Positions 40,641 through 50,278 are shown, numbered from the stretch's first letter. The stretch: DNA of 64,000 nucleotides from Pseudomonadota bacterium (GCA_018261895.1 JAGTRT010000022.1:26821-90820), one strand, 5' to 3'. Program-made: numbers and translations. Notes: generated from the letters alone by a model not told the origin.

Positions 40641-43600
40641 TAGAACCGACGCAAGTCTAGCGTAAACGGGTGCTCGGCGCTGACCTCCGGCGCCTTGACC
40701 TGCATCTTGCCCGGGGTATGTCCGAAGCGGAAGAAGCGCGCCAGACGGCGGCTTTCGGCCTCGAAGGCATTGACCGGGAAGGTGTCGAAACTGCGTCCGC
40801 CCGGATGCGCGACGTGGTACTGGCAACCGCCCAGCGAGCGCTGCATCCAGGTATCGACGATGTCGAATACCAGCGGCGCATGGACGCCGATGGTCGGATG
40901 CAGGCAGGACGCCGGCTGCCAGGCGCGGTAGCGCACGCCGGCGATGAACTCGCCGTTGGTGCCGGTATTCTGCAGTGGCACCGGAAGGCCGTTGCAGGTC
41001 AGCACATAGCGGTCGGGCGCCATGCCCTTGATCTTGACCTGGACGCGCTCGACCGAGGAATCGACGTAGCGCACCGTGCCGCCACCGCCGCCCTCCTCGC
41101 CCATGACGTGCCAGGGCTCCAGCGCGTGACGCAACTCGAACTCCATGCCCTTGACAGCGAAATCGCCGTATTTCGGGAAGCGGAACTCGAAGTGCGGGGC
41201 GAACCATTCGGCCTTGAACGGATAGCCGGCCTCGGCCATTTCCTGCATGACGTCCTTGAAATCCTGCTCGGCAAAGAAGGGCAGCATGAAGCGGTCGTGC
41301 AGCTCGGTGCCCCAGCGGGCCAGACGGGCGGGCTCGTAGGGCTTTTCCCAGAAGCGGGCGATCAGGGCGCGGAGCAGCAGTTGCTGGGCCAGCGACATGC
41401 GGGCATGCGGCGGCATTTCGAAGGCCCGCAGTTCAAGCAGGCCGAGACGGCCGGTCGGGCCGTCCGGCGAGTACAGCTTGTCGATGCAGAACTCGGAACG
41501 GTGCGTGTTACCGGTCACATCGGTGAGCAGGTTGCGCAGGATGCGGTCGATCAACCACGGCGGCACGACGCCGCCCGGTTGCGGAATCTGCTTGAAGGCG
41601 ATTTCGAGCTCGTAGAGGCTGTCGTTGCGGGCTTCGTCGACGCGCGGCGCCTGGCTGGTCGGGCCGATGAACAGGCCGGAGAACAGGTAGGACAGGCTCG
41701 GATGATTGTGCCAGTAGGCGATCAGGCTCTTGAGCAGGTCCGGCCGACGCAGGAAGGGCGAATCGTTCGGCGTGGCGCCGCCAAGCACGAAGTGGTTGCC
41801 GCCGCCGGTGCCGGTGTGGCGACCGTCGACCATGAACTTTTCCGTGGTCAGGCGCGAGTAGTAGGCCGACTCGTAGAGGTGGGTCGTCTGGTCGACGAGC
41901 TGGTCCCACGACTTGGCCGGGTGGATGTTGACTTCGATGACGCCGGGGTCGGGCGTGACGCGGAAGTGCGTCAAGCGCGGATCGGACGGCGGCTCGTAGC
42001 CTTCCATGATGACCGGCAGCGACATCTCCTCGGCCGTCGCTTCAACGGCGGCGACGATTTCGAGGTAGTCGTCGAGCTTCTCGGTTGGCGGCATGAAGAC
42101 GTAGAGGCGGCCGTCGCGCGGCTCGGCGCACATGGCGAGACGGGTGATCCAGCCGGCGGATTCCTTGAAGCCTGGCTTGGTGTCGGTCGGCTTTTCCCAT
42201 GGCCGGACCTTGCCGTCGCCCGTGGCGTTGGCGCCCATGCCGTAGGCACCGGCGGCGCCCTGACGGCGCTGCATCTGCGGCTCGCGGGCACCGGCTTCAC
42301 CGGTCACGCGGGAACGCAGGGCGGCATAGCTGGCCAGCGGGTCGGTCGCCGTCTCGGCATCAGGCACATTGACGTAGGGGTAATCGCTCTGTGCCGTCCA
42401 GGGCTGCGAATCGACCGGCAGGCGGTAGCCCATGGCCGAGTCGCCGGGGAACAGGTAGCAGCGCTCAGAACGCAGGAACCACGGGCCGGTCTGCCACTGG
42501 CCCCAGACATTCTTCATGATCGGCAGCACGTGGCCGACGGTGTAGGTCATGCCCTGCGTGAACACCTTCATGAGGCGTTCGCGCTCCATGGCGTCGTCGA
42601 CGCGGGAGTCGAAGGGATCGACGTTGCCGGGCAGGCGGCGCTCGCGCCACATGTAGTAATAAATGTCCTCGAAGGCCGGGAAGACGTAGTCCGAGGTGAT
42701 GCCCAGGCGTTCGGCGACGCGCTTGAGGAAGCGCTCGGCGTGTTCGGCCGTGGCGCCGTAGTTGACGCTCTCGTTGGCGTAGAGCGACGGAGCGTTCCAG
42801 ATCGGCTCGCCGTCCTTGCGCCAGAAGCAGTTCAGGCTCCAGCGCGGGAGCTGTTCGCCGGGATACCACTTGCCCTGACCGAAGTGCATGAGACCGTTCG
42901 GGGCGTATTTCTCGCGCAGGCGGTGGAACAGGTCGGCCGCGAAGATCCGCTTCGTGGGGCCGAGGGCCGCGGTGTTCCATTCGGCGCCGTCCGGGTCGTC
43001 GACGGCGACGAAGGTCGGTTCGCCGCCCTGGGTCAGGCGGACGTCGAGCTGGCCGAGGGTGTTGTCGATCTGGTGGCCGAGGCTTTCGATCTCGACCCAC
43101 TGCTCGTCGGTGTAGGGCTTGGTGACGCGCGGCGCTTCCCAGACGCGGGTGACCTGCATGTGGTGCGAGAACTCGGTTTCGCACTCGTCAAGGCAGCCGG
43201 TGACCGGCGCGGCGGAACCGGGTTCCGGGGTGCAGGCGAGCGGGATGTGGCCTTCGCCGGCAAACAGGCCGGAAGTCGGGTCGAGGCCGATCCAGCCGGC
43301 GCCCGGCAGATAGACTTCGGCCCAGGCGTGCAGGTCGGTGAAGTCGGCTTCCGGGCCGGAGGGGCCGTCGAGCGATTTGACGTCGGCGGTGAGCTGGATC
43401 AGGTAGCCGGAGACGAAACGGGCAGCGAGGCCGAGGTGGCGCAGGATCTGGACGAGCAGCCAGGCCGAGTCGCGGCAGGAGCCGGAACGCTTGGTCAGCG
43501 TTTCTTCCGGCGTCTGGACGCCCGGTTCCATGCGGATGGTGTAGCTGATGGCCTTTTGCAGGTTGGCATTCAGCGCCACGAGGAAATCGACGCTGCGCAC

Positions 43601-44014
43601 CGGGTCGCGCGAAATGCCCGCGAGGTACTTGGCGAATTCGGGGGTTTCCGGCAGCTTGTGCAGGTAGGGCGTCAGCTCGTGACGCTCCCAGGATTCGTAG
43701 GCGAAGGGGATCTTCTCGGCGTGCGGCTCGAGGAAGAAGTCGAAGGGGTTGATGACCGACATCTCGGCGACCATGTCGACTTCGATGCTGAATTCGCGGG
43801 TCTTTTCCGGGAAAACGAGGCGGGCCAGGTAGTTGCCCTGCGGATCCTGCTGCCAGTTGATGAAGTGCTTTTCCGGGCCGATTTTCAGCGAATAGGACAG
43901 GATGCGGGTCCGCGAATGCGGACAGGGGCGCAGGCGGACGACCTGCGGCCCGAGATTGATCAGGCGATCGTAGCTATAACGGGTAACGTGATTCAGCGCG
44001 ACATGGATCGACAC
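40640..44014 (-). CDS. Large transglutaminase-like protein with DUF2126
   Basis: The 1124-residue protein starts with a bacterial transglutaminase N-terminal domain (HVTRYSYDRLINLGPQVVRL). The catalytic domain has Cys180 (SGSCRDSAWLLVQ), His229 (DLHAWAEVYLPG) and Asp245 (GLDPTSG). The rest (about 320-1124) is DUF2126, with QGGEPTFVAVDDPDGAEWN and a C-terminal domain. It is the first gene of the transglutaminase/ATP-grasp/alpha-E cluster. No signal peptide is present, so it probably acts in the cytosol. The family is widespread in proteobacteria and its function is unproven. Confidence 0.9.
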   Translation of the reverse strand: MSIHVALNHVTRYSYDRLINLGPQVVRLRPCPHSRTRILSYSLKIGPEKHFINWQQDPQGNYLARLVFPEKTREFSIEVDMVAEMSVINPFDFFLEPHAEKIPFAYESWERHELTPYLHKLPETPEFAKYLAGISRDPVRSVDFLVALNANLQKAISYTIRMEPGVQTPEETLTKRSGSCRDSAWLLVQILRHLGLAARFVSGYLIQLTADVKSLDGPSGPEADFTDLHAWAEVYLPGAGWIGLDPTSGLFAGEGHIPLACTPEPGSAAPVTGCLDECETEFSHHMQVTRVWEAPRVTKPYTDEQWVEIESLGHQIDNTLGQLDVRLTQGGEPTFVAVDDPDGAEWNTAALGPTKRIFAADLFHRLREKYAPNGLMHFGQGKWYPGEQLPRWSLNCFWRKDGEPIWNAPSLYANESVNYGATAEHAERFLKRVAERLGITSDYVFPAFEDIYYYMWRERRLPGNVDPFDSRVDDAMERERLMKVFTQGMTYTVGHVLPIMKNVWGQWQTGPWFLRSERCYLFPGDSAMGYRLPVDSQPWTAQSDYPYVNVPDAETATDPLASYAALRSRVTGEAGAREPQMQRRQGAAGAYGMGANATGDGKVRPWEKPTDTKPGFKESAGWITRLAMCAEPRDGRLYVFMPPTEKLDDYLEIVAAVEATAEEMSLPVIMEGYEPPSDPRLTHFRVTPDPGVIEVNIHPAKSWDQLVDQTTHLYESAYYSRLTTEKFMVDGRHTGTGGGNHFVLGGATPNDSPFLRRPDLLKSLIAYWHNHPSLSYLFSGLFIGPTSQAPRVDEARNDSLYELEIAFKQIPQPGGVVPPWLIDRILRNLLTDVTGNTHRSEFCIDKLYSPDGPTGRLGLLELRAFEMPPHARMSLAQQLLLRALIARFWEKPYEPARLARWGTELHDRFMLPFFAEQDFKDVMQEMAEAGYPFKAEWFAPHFEFRFPKYGDFAVKGMEFELRHALEPWHVMGEEGGGGGTVRYVDSSVERVQVKIKGMAPDRYVLTCNGLPVPLQNTGTNGEFIAGVRYRAWQPASCLHPTIGVHAPLVFDIVDTWMQRSLGGCQYHVAHPGGRSFDTFPVNAFEAESRRLARFFRFGHTPGKMQVKAPEVSAEHPFTLDLRRF

Positions 44015-44176
44015 AAGCTAACTCCAGACAGAATGATTGCAAGCTTAAAAGCAAGACACGAACCAGCTTGCAAGTCCTTGTTTTTCAATAAACCTGATAT
44101 TGGCACGCACCTCATGAAAGCCTGATGACAGGGCTCGTGCGCCAACTTGGTGCATCAAGGGTGCCAGTGGCGGCGC

Positions 44177-44599
44177 TCACGGCAGCCGAATGCCCCCCTC
44201 GGCGTCGAGCGGGATGAACGGATTGAAGCAGACCTCCCACAGGAAGCCATCCGGGTCGGCAAAATAGCCGCGAAAGCCGCCCCAGAAGACCTTCTCGGCC
44301 GGACGCACCAAGGTGGCGCCGACCGCCACGGCCTCGGCCAGGGTGGCGACCACCGCCGCCTCGGAGGGCACATTGTGGGCCAGGGTAAAGCCGGGAAAGC
44401 CACTACCGGCAGCGGGGACGGACGCGTCTTCGGCCAGCGCCTCGCGCTGGAACAGCCCGAAGGCGACCGACCCGGCCTGGAAAAAGGCGATGGCGTCCTG
44501 ACTGGCCGACGATTCCTGCCAGCCCAGGGCCTTGTAGAAAGCGCGACTGCGCGCCAGATCGGCGACGCCGAGGGTGATGAAGCTGATGGTCTGTTGCAT
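44177..44599 (-). CDS. VOC-family (glyoxalase/bleomycin-resistance-like) protein
   Basis: The 140-residue protein starts MQQTISFITLGVADLARSRA and contains FYKALGWQES and GYFADPDGFLWEVCFNP, the typical beta-alpha-beta-beta-beta repeats of the vicinal-oxygen-chelate fold. These domains bind a metal and act on small thiols or aromatic compounds; the substrate is unknown here. The frame remains open far upstream, but that part is antisense to bphP sequence, so I start at the ATG at 44599. The 162 bp between it and the DUF2126 start hold nothing I can identify. Confidence 0.85.
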   Translation of the reverse strand: MQQTISFITLGVADLARSRAFYKALGWQESSASQDAIAFFQAGSVAFGLFQREALAEDASVPAAGSGFPGFTLAHNVPSEAAVVATLAEAVAVGATLVRPAEKVFWGGFRGYFADPDGFLWEVCFNPFIPLDAEGGIRLP

Positions 44600-44643
44600 G
44601 GAATGGGGACAGCAGTTGGCCAGCCCGGATGTTAATCGGGAAG

Positions 44644-44680
44644 ATTTCAATTTTGGGCATTTTTTCCGGTTGACCGTGCA
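44644..44680 (+). repeat. Dispersed 38-bp element, copy 6 (downstream of bphP)
   Basis: ATTTCAATTTTGGGCA precedes the core TTTTTTCCGGTTGACCGTGC. It is intergenic between the VOC gene and the phytochrome gene and is one of the best matches to the consensus. Confidence 0.85.
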
Positions 44681-44735
44681 AGGCAGGCCGGCAAGCCTCC
44701 ACCCGCCGACGGGCGGCCCGGAGCTATGCGCGCCG

Positions 44736-47700
44736 CTACGCCGGGCGTCCCGCCAGCCAGCTTTCCAGTTGGGGACTGACCAGGGCGGGCGAAAACACGA
44801 AACCCTGGATGCTGTCGACCTGGCCGTCGCACAGGAAGGCCAGCTGCGCCTCAGTCTCGACCCCCTCGGCGACGATGCTGACCTGCAGACTGGCCCCCAG
44901 CGCCAGGATGGTGCGGACGATCGCGACGTCCGCCGCATTGCCGGGCAGCCCCTGCACGAAGGACTTGTCGATCTTGAAGCAGGTGATCGGGAACATCTTG
45001 AGGTGGGACAACGAGGAATAGCCGGTACCGAAGTCGTCGACGGCCAGTTGCACGCCGAGCGCCCGCAGCTTGTGCATGATGTGCCCCGCCGCTTCGCCCG
45101 AGGACAGGGCGCCTTCGGTGATTTCCAGTTCCAGGCAGCGGGCATCGATGCCGAACTGGCGGATCGCCAGATCGACGTCGGCAACAAAGCGCTCACAGAT
45201 CTGGATCGGGGCGACATTCACCGAGACCTTGGGAATCCGGATGCCCCGCTTTTGCCATTCGCTCATCTGGCGACAGGATTCGCGCAGCGCCCACAGCCCG
45301 AGTTCGCCGAGCAGGCCGATTTCCTCGATCAGCGGCAGGAATTCCGACGGCGGCAGCATGCCGCGCTGCGGATGCTTCCAGCGGGCCAGCGCCTCGACGC
45401 CGGTCAAGCGGCCCGTGGTCGGCGAGACCTGGGGCTGGTAGGCCAGGAAAAACTGGTTTTCCTGCAGCGCGTGGCGCAGCTCGACGGTAAGTTGCAGCTT
45501 GCTGACCAGATTGCGCGACATTTCCTGCGAATAGAACTCGATGCAGTTGCCGCCCCGCTGCTTGGCGCTGTACATCGCCGTGTCGGCGGCCTTGATCAGC
45601 TCGGACGGCCGGCGGCCGTCGGCCGGATAGAGCGCGATGCCTATGCTGGCCGTCGGGATGACCTCCTGCCCGCCGAGGAGCGTCGGCGCGGAAAGGTTCT
45701 GCAGCAGGCGCCCGAGCGTTTCATTGATGACCCCGACGTCGCCGCAATCTTCCATGACCAGCACGAATTCGTCGCCGCCCCAGCGGCCGAGAATGTCGTT
45801 CTTGCGGGTGGACGCGAGCAGCCGCTCGGAGACGAGCTTGAGATACGAGTCGCCGTTGGTGTGGCCCAGCGTGTCGTTGATGATCTTGAAGCGGTCGAGG
45901 TCGATGAACACCACCGCCGCCCCGTTGCCGCTGCGCTTGCAACGCTGCAGCGAGTGGCTCAGGCCCTGGCTGAAATTCATGCGGTTCGGCAGGTTGGTCA
46001 GCGAGTCGTGGTTGGCCAGGTAATACAGCCGCTCCTCCGCCTGCTTGGCCTTGGAAATGTCGGAAAACACCGAGACGTAATTCTTGATCTGGCCGTCGTC
46101 GCCGAGGATGGACGAGATGCTTCCCCACTGCGGGTAGATTTCCCCGTTCTTGCGACGATTCCAGACCTCGCCGGCCCAGCGCCCCTTCTGGTCGAGCTGC
46201 GCCCAGATTTCCTCGTAAAAATGGGGCGTATGCACGCCGGATTTCAGCAGTCGCGGCGTCTTGCCCAGCGCTTCTTCCGCGCTGTAGCCGGTGATTTCGG
46301 TAAAGGCGCGGTTGACCGAGACGATTCTGCCCTGCGGGTCGGTCAGCATGACCGCCTCAGCCGCCGTGTCCAGGATGATGTCGGTCGGCAGCGCATTGCT
46401 GCTCGCACCGCGCTGGGCGGACTCGCCGAACACCATAACGCAGCCGGTAATCCGCGTATCCTCGACGAGAGGCGTGCACACGTACTGCATGGTGGTGACC
46501 ATGTTGCCGTCGCCGGCATGGACGTTGTAGCTCCCCTGCCGCGTTTCGCCGTCCTGCAGCGTGGCGATGAAGGGACAGTCATCGGCATGCAGGCCGGAAT
46601 GCGCGCTGCACAGGATGTCGCAGCACGCCTTGCCGGTCAGGAATCCCTCGTCGCAACCCAGCATCTTGGCCGCGATTTCATTGGCAAACACGATGCGCCC
46701 GTCGATATCGAGGCTGATCAGACCCTCCCCGGCCGCCTCGAGAATCTTGGTGTGGCGCCGATGGACCTCCTCGATGGCCAGCTGGTAGTTGTAACGCTGG
46801 GTGACATTGCGCGCGTTGATCAGGATCTCGCTTTCGCCATTGGCCCCGAGGGTGTGCTTGAAGGTTGCTTCCACCCAGAGCTCGTTCTTGTCCGGTCGCC
46901 GGCCGCGCATGACGCGGGTCAGCTGCGTGCCGAGCGGACGCAGCACGTCGAGCAGGCCAAGCGCGCTGTCCGAGGGCTCTTCGACGACATCGCTGAGTTT
47001 GAGGCCGGTCATCTGGGTGCTTTCCAGCCCGAAGAGATCGCGGCAGGCCGGCGAGGCGAAGCGGAACACGCCATCCAGCGAAAGCCTGGCGATGACATCG
47101 GTCGAATTCTCGGCGAGCAGACGGTAGCTTTCCTCGCTGTTTCTCAGGGCGCGCTGGGCCATGACCTCGATCAGCGCAAGCGAGAGCGAACTGGCTGCAT
47201 CCTTCTCGATGCGGGTCCACGGCGGCGATTTGTCGTTGTAGGACTGGATCCAGGTCGCAAATGAGGTGCGCGGCGATACGCGCGGCCCGTTTTCGTCGAT
47301 CACCACCTTTTTCTGCGGATTTCCGGCCCAGTGCAGGGTCCGCAGGATGCCCTGGCGGAACCACATGATGAAGTTGTTCATCTGGTGGTCGAGCGGCGCA
47401 ACGATCATCCCGCTCAGTTCCTCGACACCATGGGCTTTCAGTTCACCGGGCTCGAACAGGTCGCCGAGCGTGTCGGTGGCAAATACCGAGGACGCCGGCA
47501 AGCGCTTCAAGCGCTCGACGAGAATCTCGATCAGCGCCGGCGGCAGGACGCTGCCGATAGTATGGCATATCCCGTCGATGCGCAGCACCGCGCCCGCCGC
47601 ATGGACCAGGCCCAGCAGCTTGTCCTTGACGACGAGGATCGCCGGATCGAGCGCCTTCGAACTGCGGATGAGGTCGGTCAGCTCGTGCAACAGGTTGCGA

Positions 47701-48704
47701 ATCCGGTCCTGCAACTGCTCCCGCTCGTGATTGTCCATGTTGATGAGCTTGAGCGACACGATGCGCCCGATGAACTCATCCATTTCGCGGGCGCGCAAGC
47801 CGACGTGCTTGGGGCTGAAATGGTGGCAGGCGATCAAGCCCCAGAGCTGACCGTTCTGCACCAGCGAAATGCTCAGGCTGGCCCGCACGCCCATGTTGCG
47901 GAGATATTCGATATGGACCGGCGACAGGCTGCGCAACCAGGAATCGCTCAGATCGAGCGGCTCGGCCTGCTGGCCGGCCATGACGATGGGAATCGGCTCG
48001 GCTGCCACGTCGCCGATGACGCGGACGAGATTGCGCACGTACAGCGCCCGCGCCTGCGGCGGGATGTCGGAAGCCGGAAAACGGTTGCCCAGATAGGAGT
48101 CGACCGTGTCGATCTTGCTCTCGGCGATCACCTCGCCATCCCAGTTGCTGTCGAAGCGATACATCATGACGCGGTCGAAGCCGGTCAGCAGCCGGACCTG
48201 CTCGACCGTCAGTTGCGCGTAGCGCTGGAGATTGGACTCGGAATCGAGTTTCCAGAGCGAATCGCGAATCGGCACGAACAGGTTGTGAAAGACATCGCCG
48301 CTTTCCGCCGGGGAATACTCGATCTCGATGACGACGAGCGTATCGTTGAGGAAAGCCTGGCCATCGAAACAGCGCTTGCTGCCCCCGACATCGAACTCGA
48401 AAAAGCAGATGCGCCCGCCTTCCCAGGCCGGTCCATGCAACATGTTCCGGATGCTAGCCAGCTGCGACGAACCGAACACCGTCTCCAGCGGCTGGCCGAT
48501 GATGTCGCTGGCCGAGAACGGGAAAAGCCAATCGACATTGTGACTGGCCGCCTGCACGATCAGGTCGTCGCGCCGTGCAGCGAGCAGGATGCCGAAGGGC
48601 TGGATGCTGCCTATCCGGTGGATCGGCTCTGCGGCACAAGTCCTCAGCGCTTCCTCGAGCGCGGCATTCGACAGTTCAGGCGAGGAGGCTGGCGGCATGT
48701 TCAT
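44736..48704 (-). CDS. bphP: Bacteriophytochrome with PAS, GGDEF and EAL domains
   Basis: The 1322-residue protein has the photosensory module PAS2-GAF-PHY, with the biliverdin-attachment Cys23 in TCAAEPIHRIGSIQPFG. The GAF motif is FPASDIPPQARALYVRN, with SPVHIEYLRNMGV and IACHHFSP. Three PAS units follow (about 535-900), then GGDEF (GGDEF at 976-980) and EAL (EAL at 1104-1106), with DDFGTGYSSL and VAEGVE intact. There is no histidine kinase, so red/far-red light probably controls c-di-GMP directly. The start lies inside the bphO 3' end (29-base overlap), so the two are coupled. Confidence 0.93.
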   Translation of the reverse strand: MNMPPASSPELSNAALEEALRTCAAEPIHRIGSIQPFGILLAARRDDLIVQAASHNVDWLFPFSASDIIGQPLETVFGSSQLASIRNMLHGPAWEGGRICFFEFDVGGSKRCFDGQAFLNDTLVVIEIEYSPAESGDVFHNLFVPIRDSLWKLDSESNLQRYAQLTVEQVRLLTGFDRVMMYRFDSNWDGEVIAESKIDTVDSYLGNRFPASDIPPQARALYVRNLVRVIGDVAAEPIPIVMAGQQAEPLDLSDSWLRSLSPVHIEYLRNMGVRASLSISLVQNGQLWGLIACHHFSPKHVGLRAREMDEFIGRIVSLKLINMDNHEREQLQDRIRNLLHELTDLIRSSKALDPAILVVKDKLLGLVHAAGAVLRIDGICHTIGSVLPPALIEILVERLKRLPASSVFATDTLGDLFEPGELKAHGVEELSGMIVAPLDHQMNNFIMWFRQGILRTLHWAGNPQKKVVIDENGPRVSPRTSFATWIQSYNDKSPPWTRIEKDAASSLSLALIEVMAQRALRNSEESYRLLAENSTDVIARLSLDGVFRFASPACRDLFGLESTQMTGLKLSDVVEEPSDSALGLLDVLRPLGTQLTRVMRGRRPDKNELWVEATFKHTLGANGESEILINARNVTQRYNYQLAIEEVHRRHTKILEAAGEGLISLDIDGRIVFANEIAAKMLGCDEGFLTGKACCDILCSAHSGLHADDCPFIATLQDGETRQGSYNVHAGDGNMVTTMQYVCTPLVEDTRITGCVMVFGESAQRGASSNALPTDIILDTAAEAVMLTDPQGRIVSVNRAFTEITGYSAEEALGKTPRLLKSGVHTPHFYEEIWAQLDQKGRWAGEVWNRRKNGEIYPQWGSISSILGDDGQIKNYVSVFSDISKAKQAEERLYYLANHDSLTNLPNRMNFSQGLSHSLQRCKRSGNGAAVVFIDLDRFKIINDTLGHTNGDSYLKLVSERLLASTRKNDILGRWGGDEFVLVMEDCGDVGVINETLGRLLQNLSAPTLLGGQEVIPTASIGIALYPADGRRPSELIKAADTAMYSAKQRGGNCIEFYSQEMSRNLVSKLQLTVELRHALQENQFFLAYQPQVSPTTGRLTGVEALARWKHPQRGMLPPSEFLPLIEEIGLLGELGLWALRESCRQMSEWQKRGIRIPKVSVNVAPIQICERFVADVDLAIRQFGIDARCLELEITEGALSSGEAAGHIMHKLRALGVQLAVDDFGTGYSSLSHLKMFPITCFKIDKSFVQGLPGNAADVAIVRTILALGASLQVSIVAEGVETEAQLAFLCDGQVDSIQGFVFSPALVSPQLESWLAGRPA

Positions 48705-49296
48705 CCAGAGCGGTTTCGATCAATTGGAAAGTTCCGTTGGCAGACCGGATGGCGCTGTCGAGCGCCGCCGGCTCGGTCAGCCGGTCATTGATGAGCGCCA
48801 CGATTTCGCCCCAACGCTGATCGATGTCCTCGCCGTACCCGGCAAAGAAGCGGGCGCCTTGCGCCGGCGTCAGCCCGAGGTGCTTGCCAAGCCCCTGCAA
48901 GATGACCCGCCCGCCCAGGGACGAGCCCTCGATGGCGTACAGCACGCCGTACAGGCCGAACTGGTCGACAATCAGCCCGGGCGATGGAGAAGCTTGCCCG
49001 GCCGGCACGTCCCGCCCGAACCACGCGAGGTCTTCGGCCAGCCAGGGCAGTTTGCGACGATCGGCATAGGAAAACTCGACCGGCCAGCGCCGCAAGGCAT
49101 CGTCGATTGACGCTTCGATGCTGGCGTAGCAACCGAAATACGCCGTCAGCACCGTCCGGTAGTGGGCCAGCGGATAGCCGGGAGCCGTCAGATTCTTGAG
49201 CAACGGATGCTTGTTCAGACGGACGTGCGCCGGGTGGGTCGCCTCACGCAGGGCTTTCCGGGCATCCGGCTGCACGATCACGGACACGAGGGGCAA
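48676..49296 (-). CDS. bphO: Biliverdin-producing heme oxygenase (BphO type)
   Basis: The enzyme opens heme to biliverdin, iron and CO and so supplies the phytochrome chromophore. The 206-residue protein has the heme-ligand His24 in REATHPAHVRLNKHPLLKNL. The distal helix region is GVLYAIEGSSLGGRVILQ, both typical of bacterial BphO/HmuO-like oxygenases. It overlaps bphP (29 bases) and the CarH-like regulator (19 bases), so the three form one operon. Confidence 0.9.
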   Translation of the reverse strand: MPLVSVIVQPDARKALREATHPAHVRLNKHPLLKNLTAPGYPLAHYRTVLTAYFGCYASIEASIDDALRRWPVEFSYADRRKLPWLAEDLAWFGRDVPAGQASPSPGLIVDQFGLYGVLYAIEGSSLGGRVILQGLGKHLGLTPAQGARFFAGYGEDIDQRWGEIVALINDRLTEPAALDSAIRSANGTFQLIETALDEHAASLLA

Positions 49297-50198
49297 TCCA
49301 CGCTTCGCCGGCTGGCGAACTGTTCCAGGTGCTGACCGGCCAACACCAGATCGGAGAATATCTGCACGCCGGGGAGTTTTCGGCGAATGCCGGCCGCCCC
49401 CGCACCACCAGCCCAGATCGCCTTGCCGGGTGGCAACAGCGCCTGAAGCTTGGACAACCAGGGACGGACATAGCGTTTCGGGTAGGCAAAGCTGAATGAG
49501 ATGGCGACGATTTCGGCCTGGCAGGCATGCACCGCCAAGGCAAGTTCATTGATCGGAATCTGCGGACCGAGGCTGATGCAGTTGGCGCCAAGATCGGCAA
49601 AGACGCACTGGGCCATGAGCAAACCCAGCAGGTGCGACTCGTCCACGGGGGTGCCGAAGATGATGGTCGGATAGTCGGAACGGGGCGACGTCGCCAGCAA
49701 TTCGGCCGAAAGCAGGCTGACCAGAATACCGGTACAGAGGTGCTCGTGATGAATGCCGATTTCGCTTCTGGTCCACGCCACTCCCATGGCGCTGGTCAGC
49801 GGCGAAATGACGTTGCAAACATATTCGCGCAGGGTCAGCCCCGTCCTGGCTGCCTGCAGATGTTTCTTGAGGCCGTTCAGGTCATAGGCCCGCAAAAAGT
49901 CGATGGCGTCGCGGGCAAGCGGATGTGAGAGGACCTGCGCTTCGTCGCACAGGCTGCTCCCGGCCAGCGACTCCAGTTCTTGTGCCGATTTGCCGACGAT
50001 CTGGGACGGGCGGTAGCCTTCGTCGATCAGTCGCCGGATCAGCCGCAACTGGGCAAGCTGTTCCGTGCTGTAGGCACGGCCATTGTGGCTGGTCGCGACG
50101 GGAAAACCGTAACGCATTCGCCATTTCCGAAGCAAATCGTTACTAAAACCGGTCTCCAGCTCCAATACGGTCGCAGTAATGATTTGGCTGGGCTTCAT
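49278..50198 (-). CDS. CarH/LitR-like MerR regulator with B12-binding light-sensor domain
   Basis: The 306-residue protein has an N-terminal MerR-type winged helix (about 6-70: RKWRMRYGFPVATSHNGRAY). A B12 cap domain follows with the CarH photoreceptor signature W-x9-EH (Trp142, Glu152, His153). The cobalamin-binding Rossmann domain carries the lower-ligand motif ExHxxG with His189 (DESHLLG). In CarH these residues bind adenosylcobalamin and release DNA on light exposure. It is the first gene of the operon with bphO and bphP. An inverted repeat lies 54-80 bp upstream. Confidence 0.88.
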   Translation of the reverse strand: MKPSQIITATVLELETGFSNDLLRKWRMRYGFPVATSHNGRAYSTEQLAQLRLIRRLIDEGYRPSQIVGKSAQELESLAGSSLCDEAQVLSHPLARDAIDFLRAYDLNGLKKHLQAARTGLTLREYVCNVISPLTSAMGVAWTRSEIGIHHEHLCTGILVSLLSAELLATSPRSDYPTIIFGTPVDESHLLGLLMAQCVFADLGANCISLGPQIPINELALAVHACQAEIVAISFSFAYPKRYVRPWLSKLQALLPPGKAIWAGGAGAAGIRRKLPGVQIFSDLVLAGQHLEQFASRRSVDCPSCP

Positions 50199-50251
50199 AG
50201 GCCGCCATACTATCCGAATTCGGGAACTCGTCTGTGACGCTACCTATTGGA

Positions 50252-50278
50252 CAAATACACGCTTTGAGCGGGTATTTG
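50252..50278 (-). promoter_or_regulatory. Candidate operator upstream of the CarH-like gene
   Basis: CAAATACACGCT-TTG-AGCGGGTATTTG is an inverted repeat with 12-bp arms and one mismatched pair, 54-80 bp upstream of the regulator start. MerR/CarH proteins bind such palindromes in their own promoter. A possible -10 (TAGTAT) lies nearer the gene at about 50210-50215. Binding is inferred. Confidence 0.6.

Noticed and set aside
40670..44125. Open frame of about 1151 codons on the plus strand
   Set aside because: It is antisense to the DUF2126 transglutaminase, which has an intact catalytic triad; the plus-strand product matches no family I know.
46267..46330. Isolated GGTTGACCG matches (also near 52290, 39330 and 63415)
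   Set aside because: They lack the T run and the ATTTCAA half of the dispersed element and fit normal coding sequence, so they are treated as chance.
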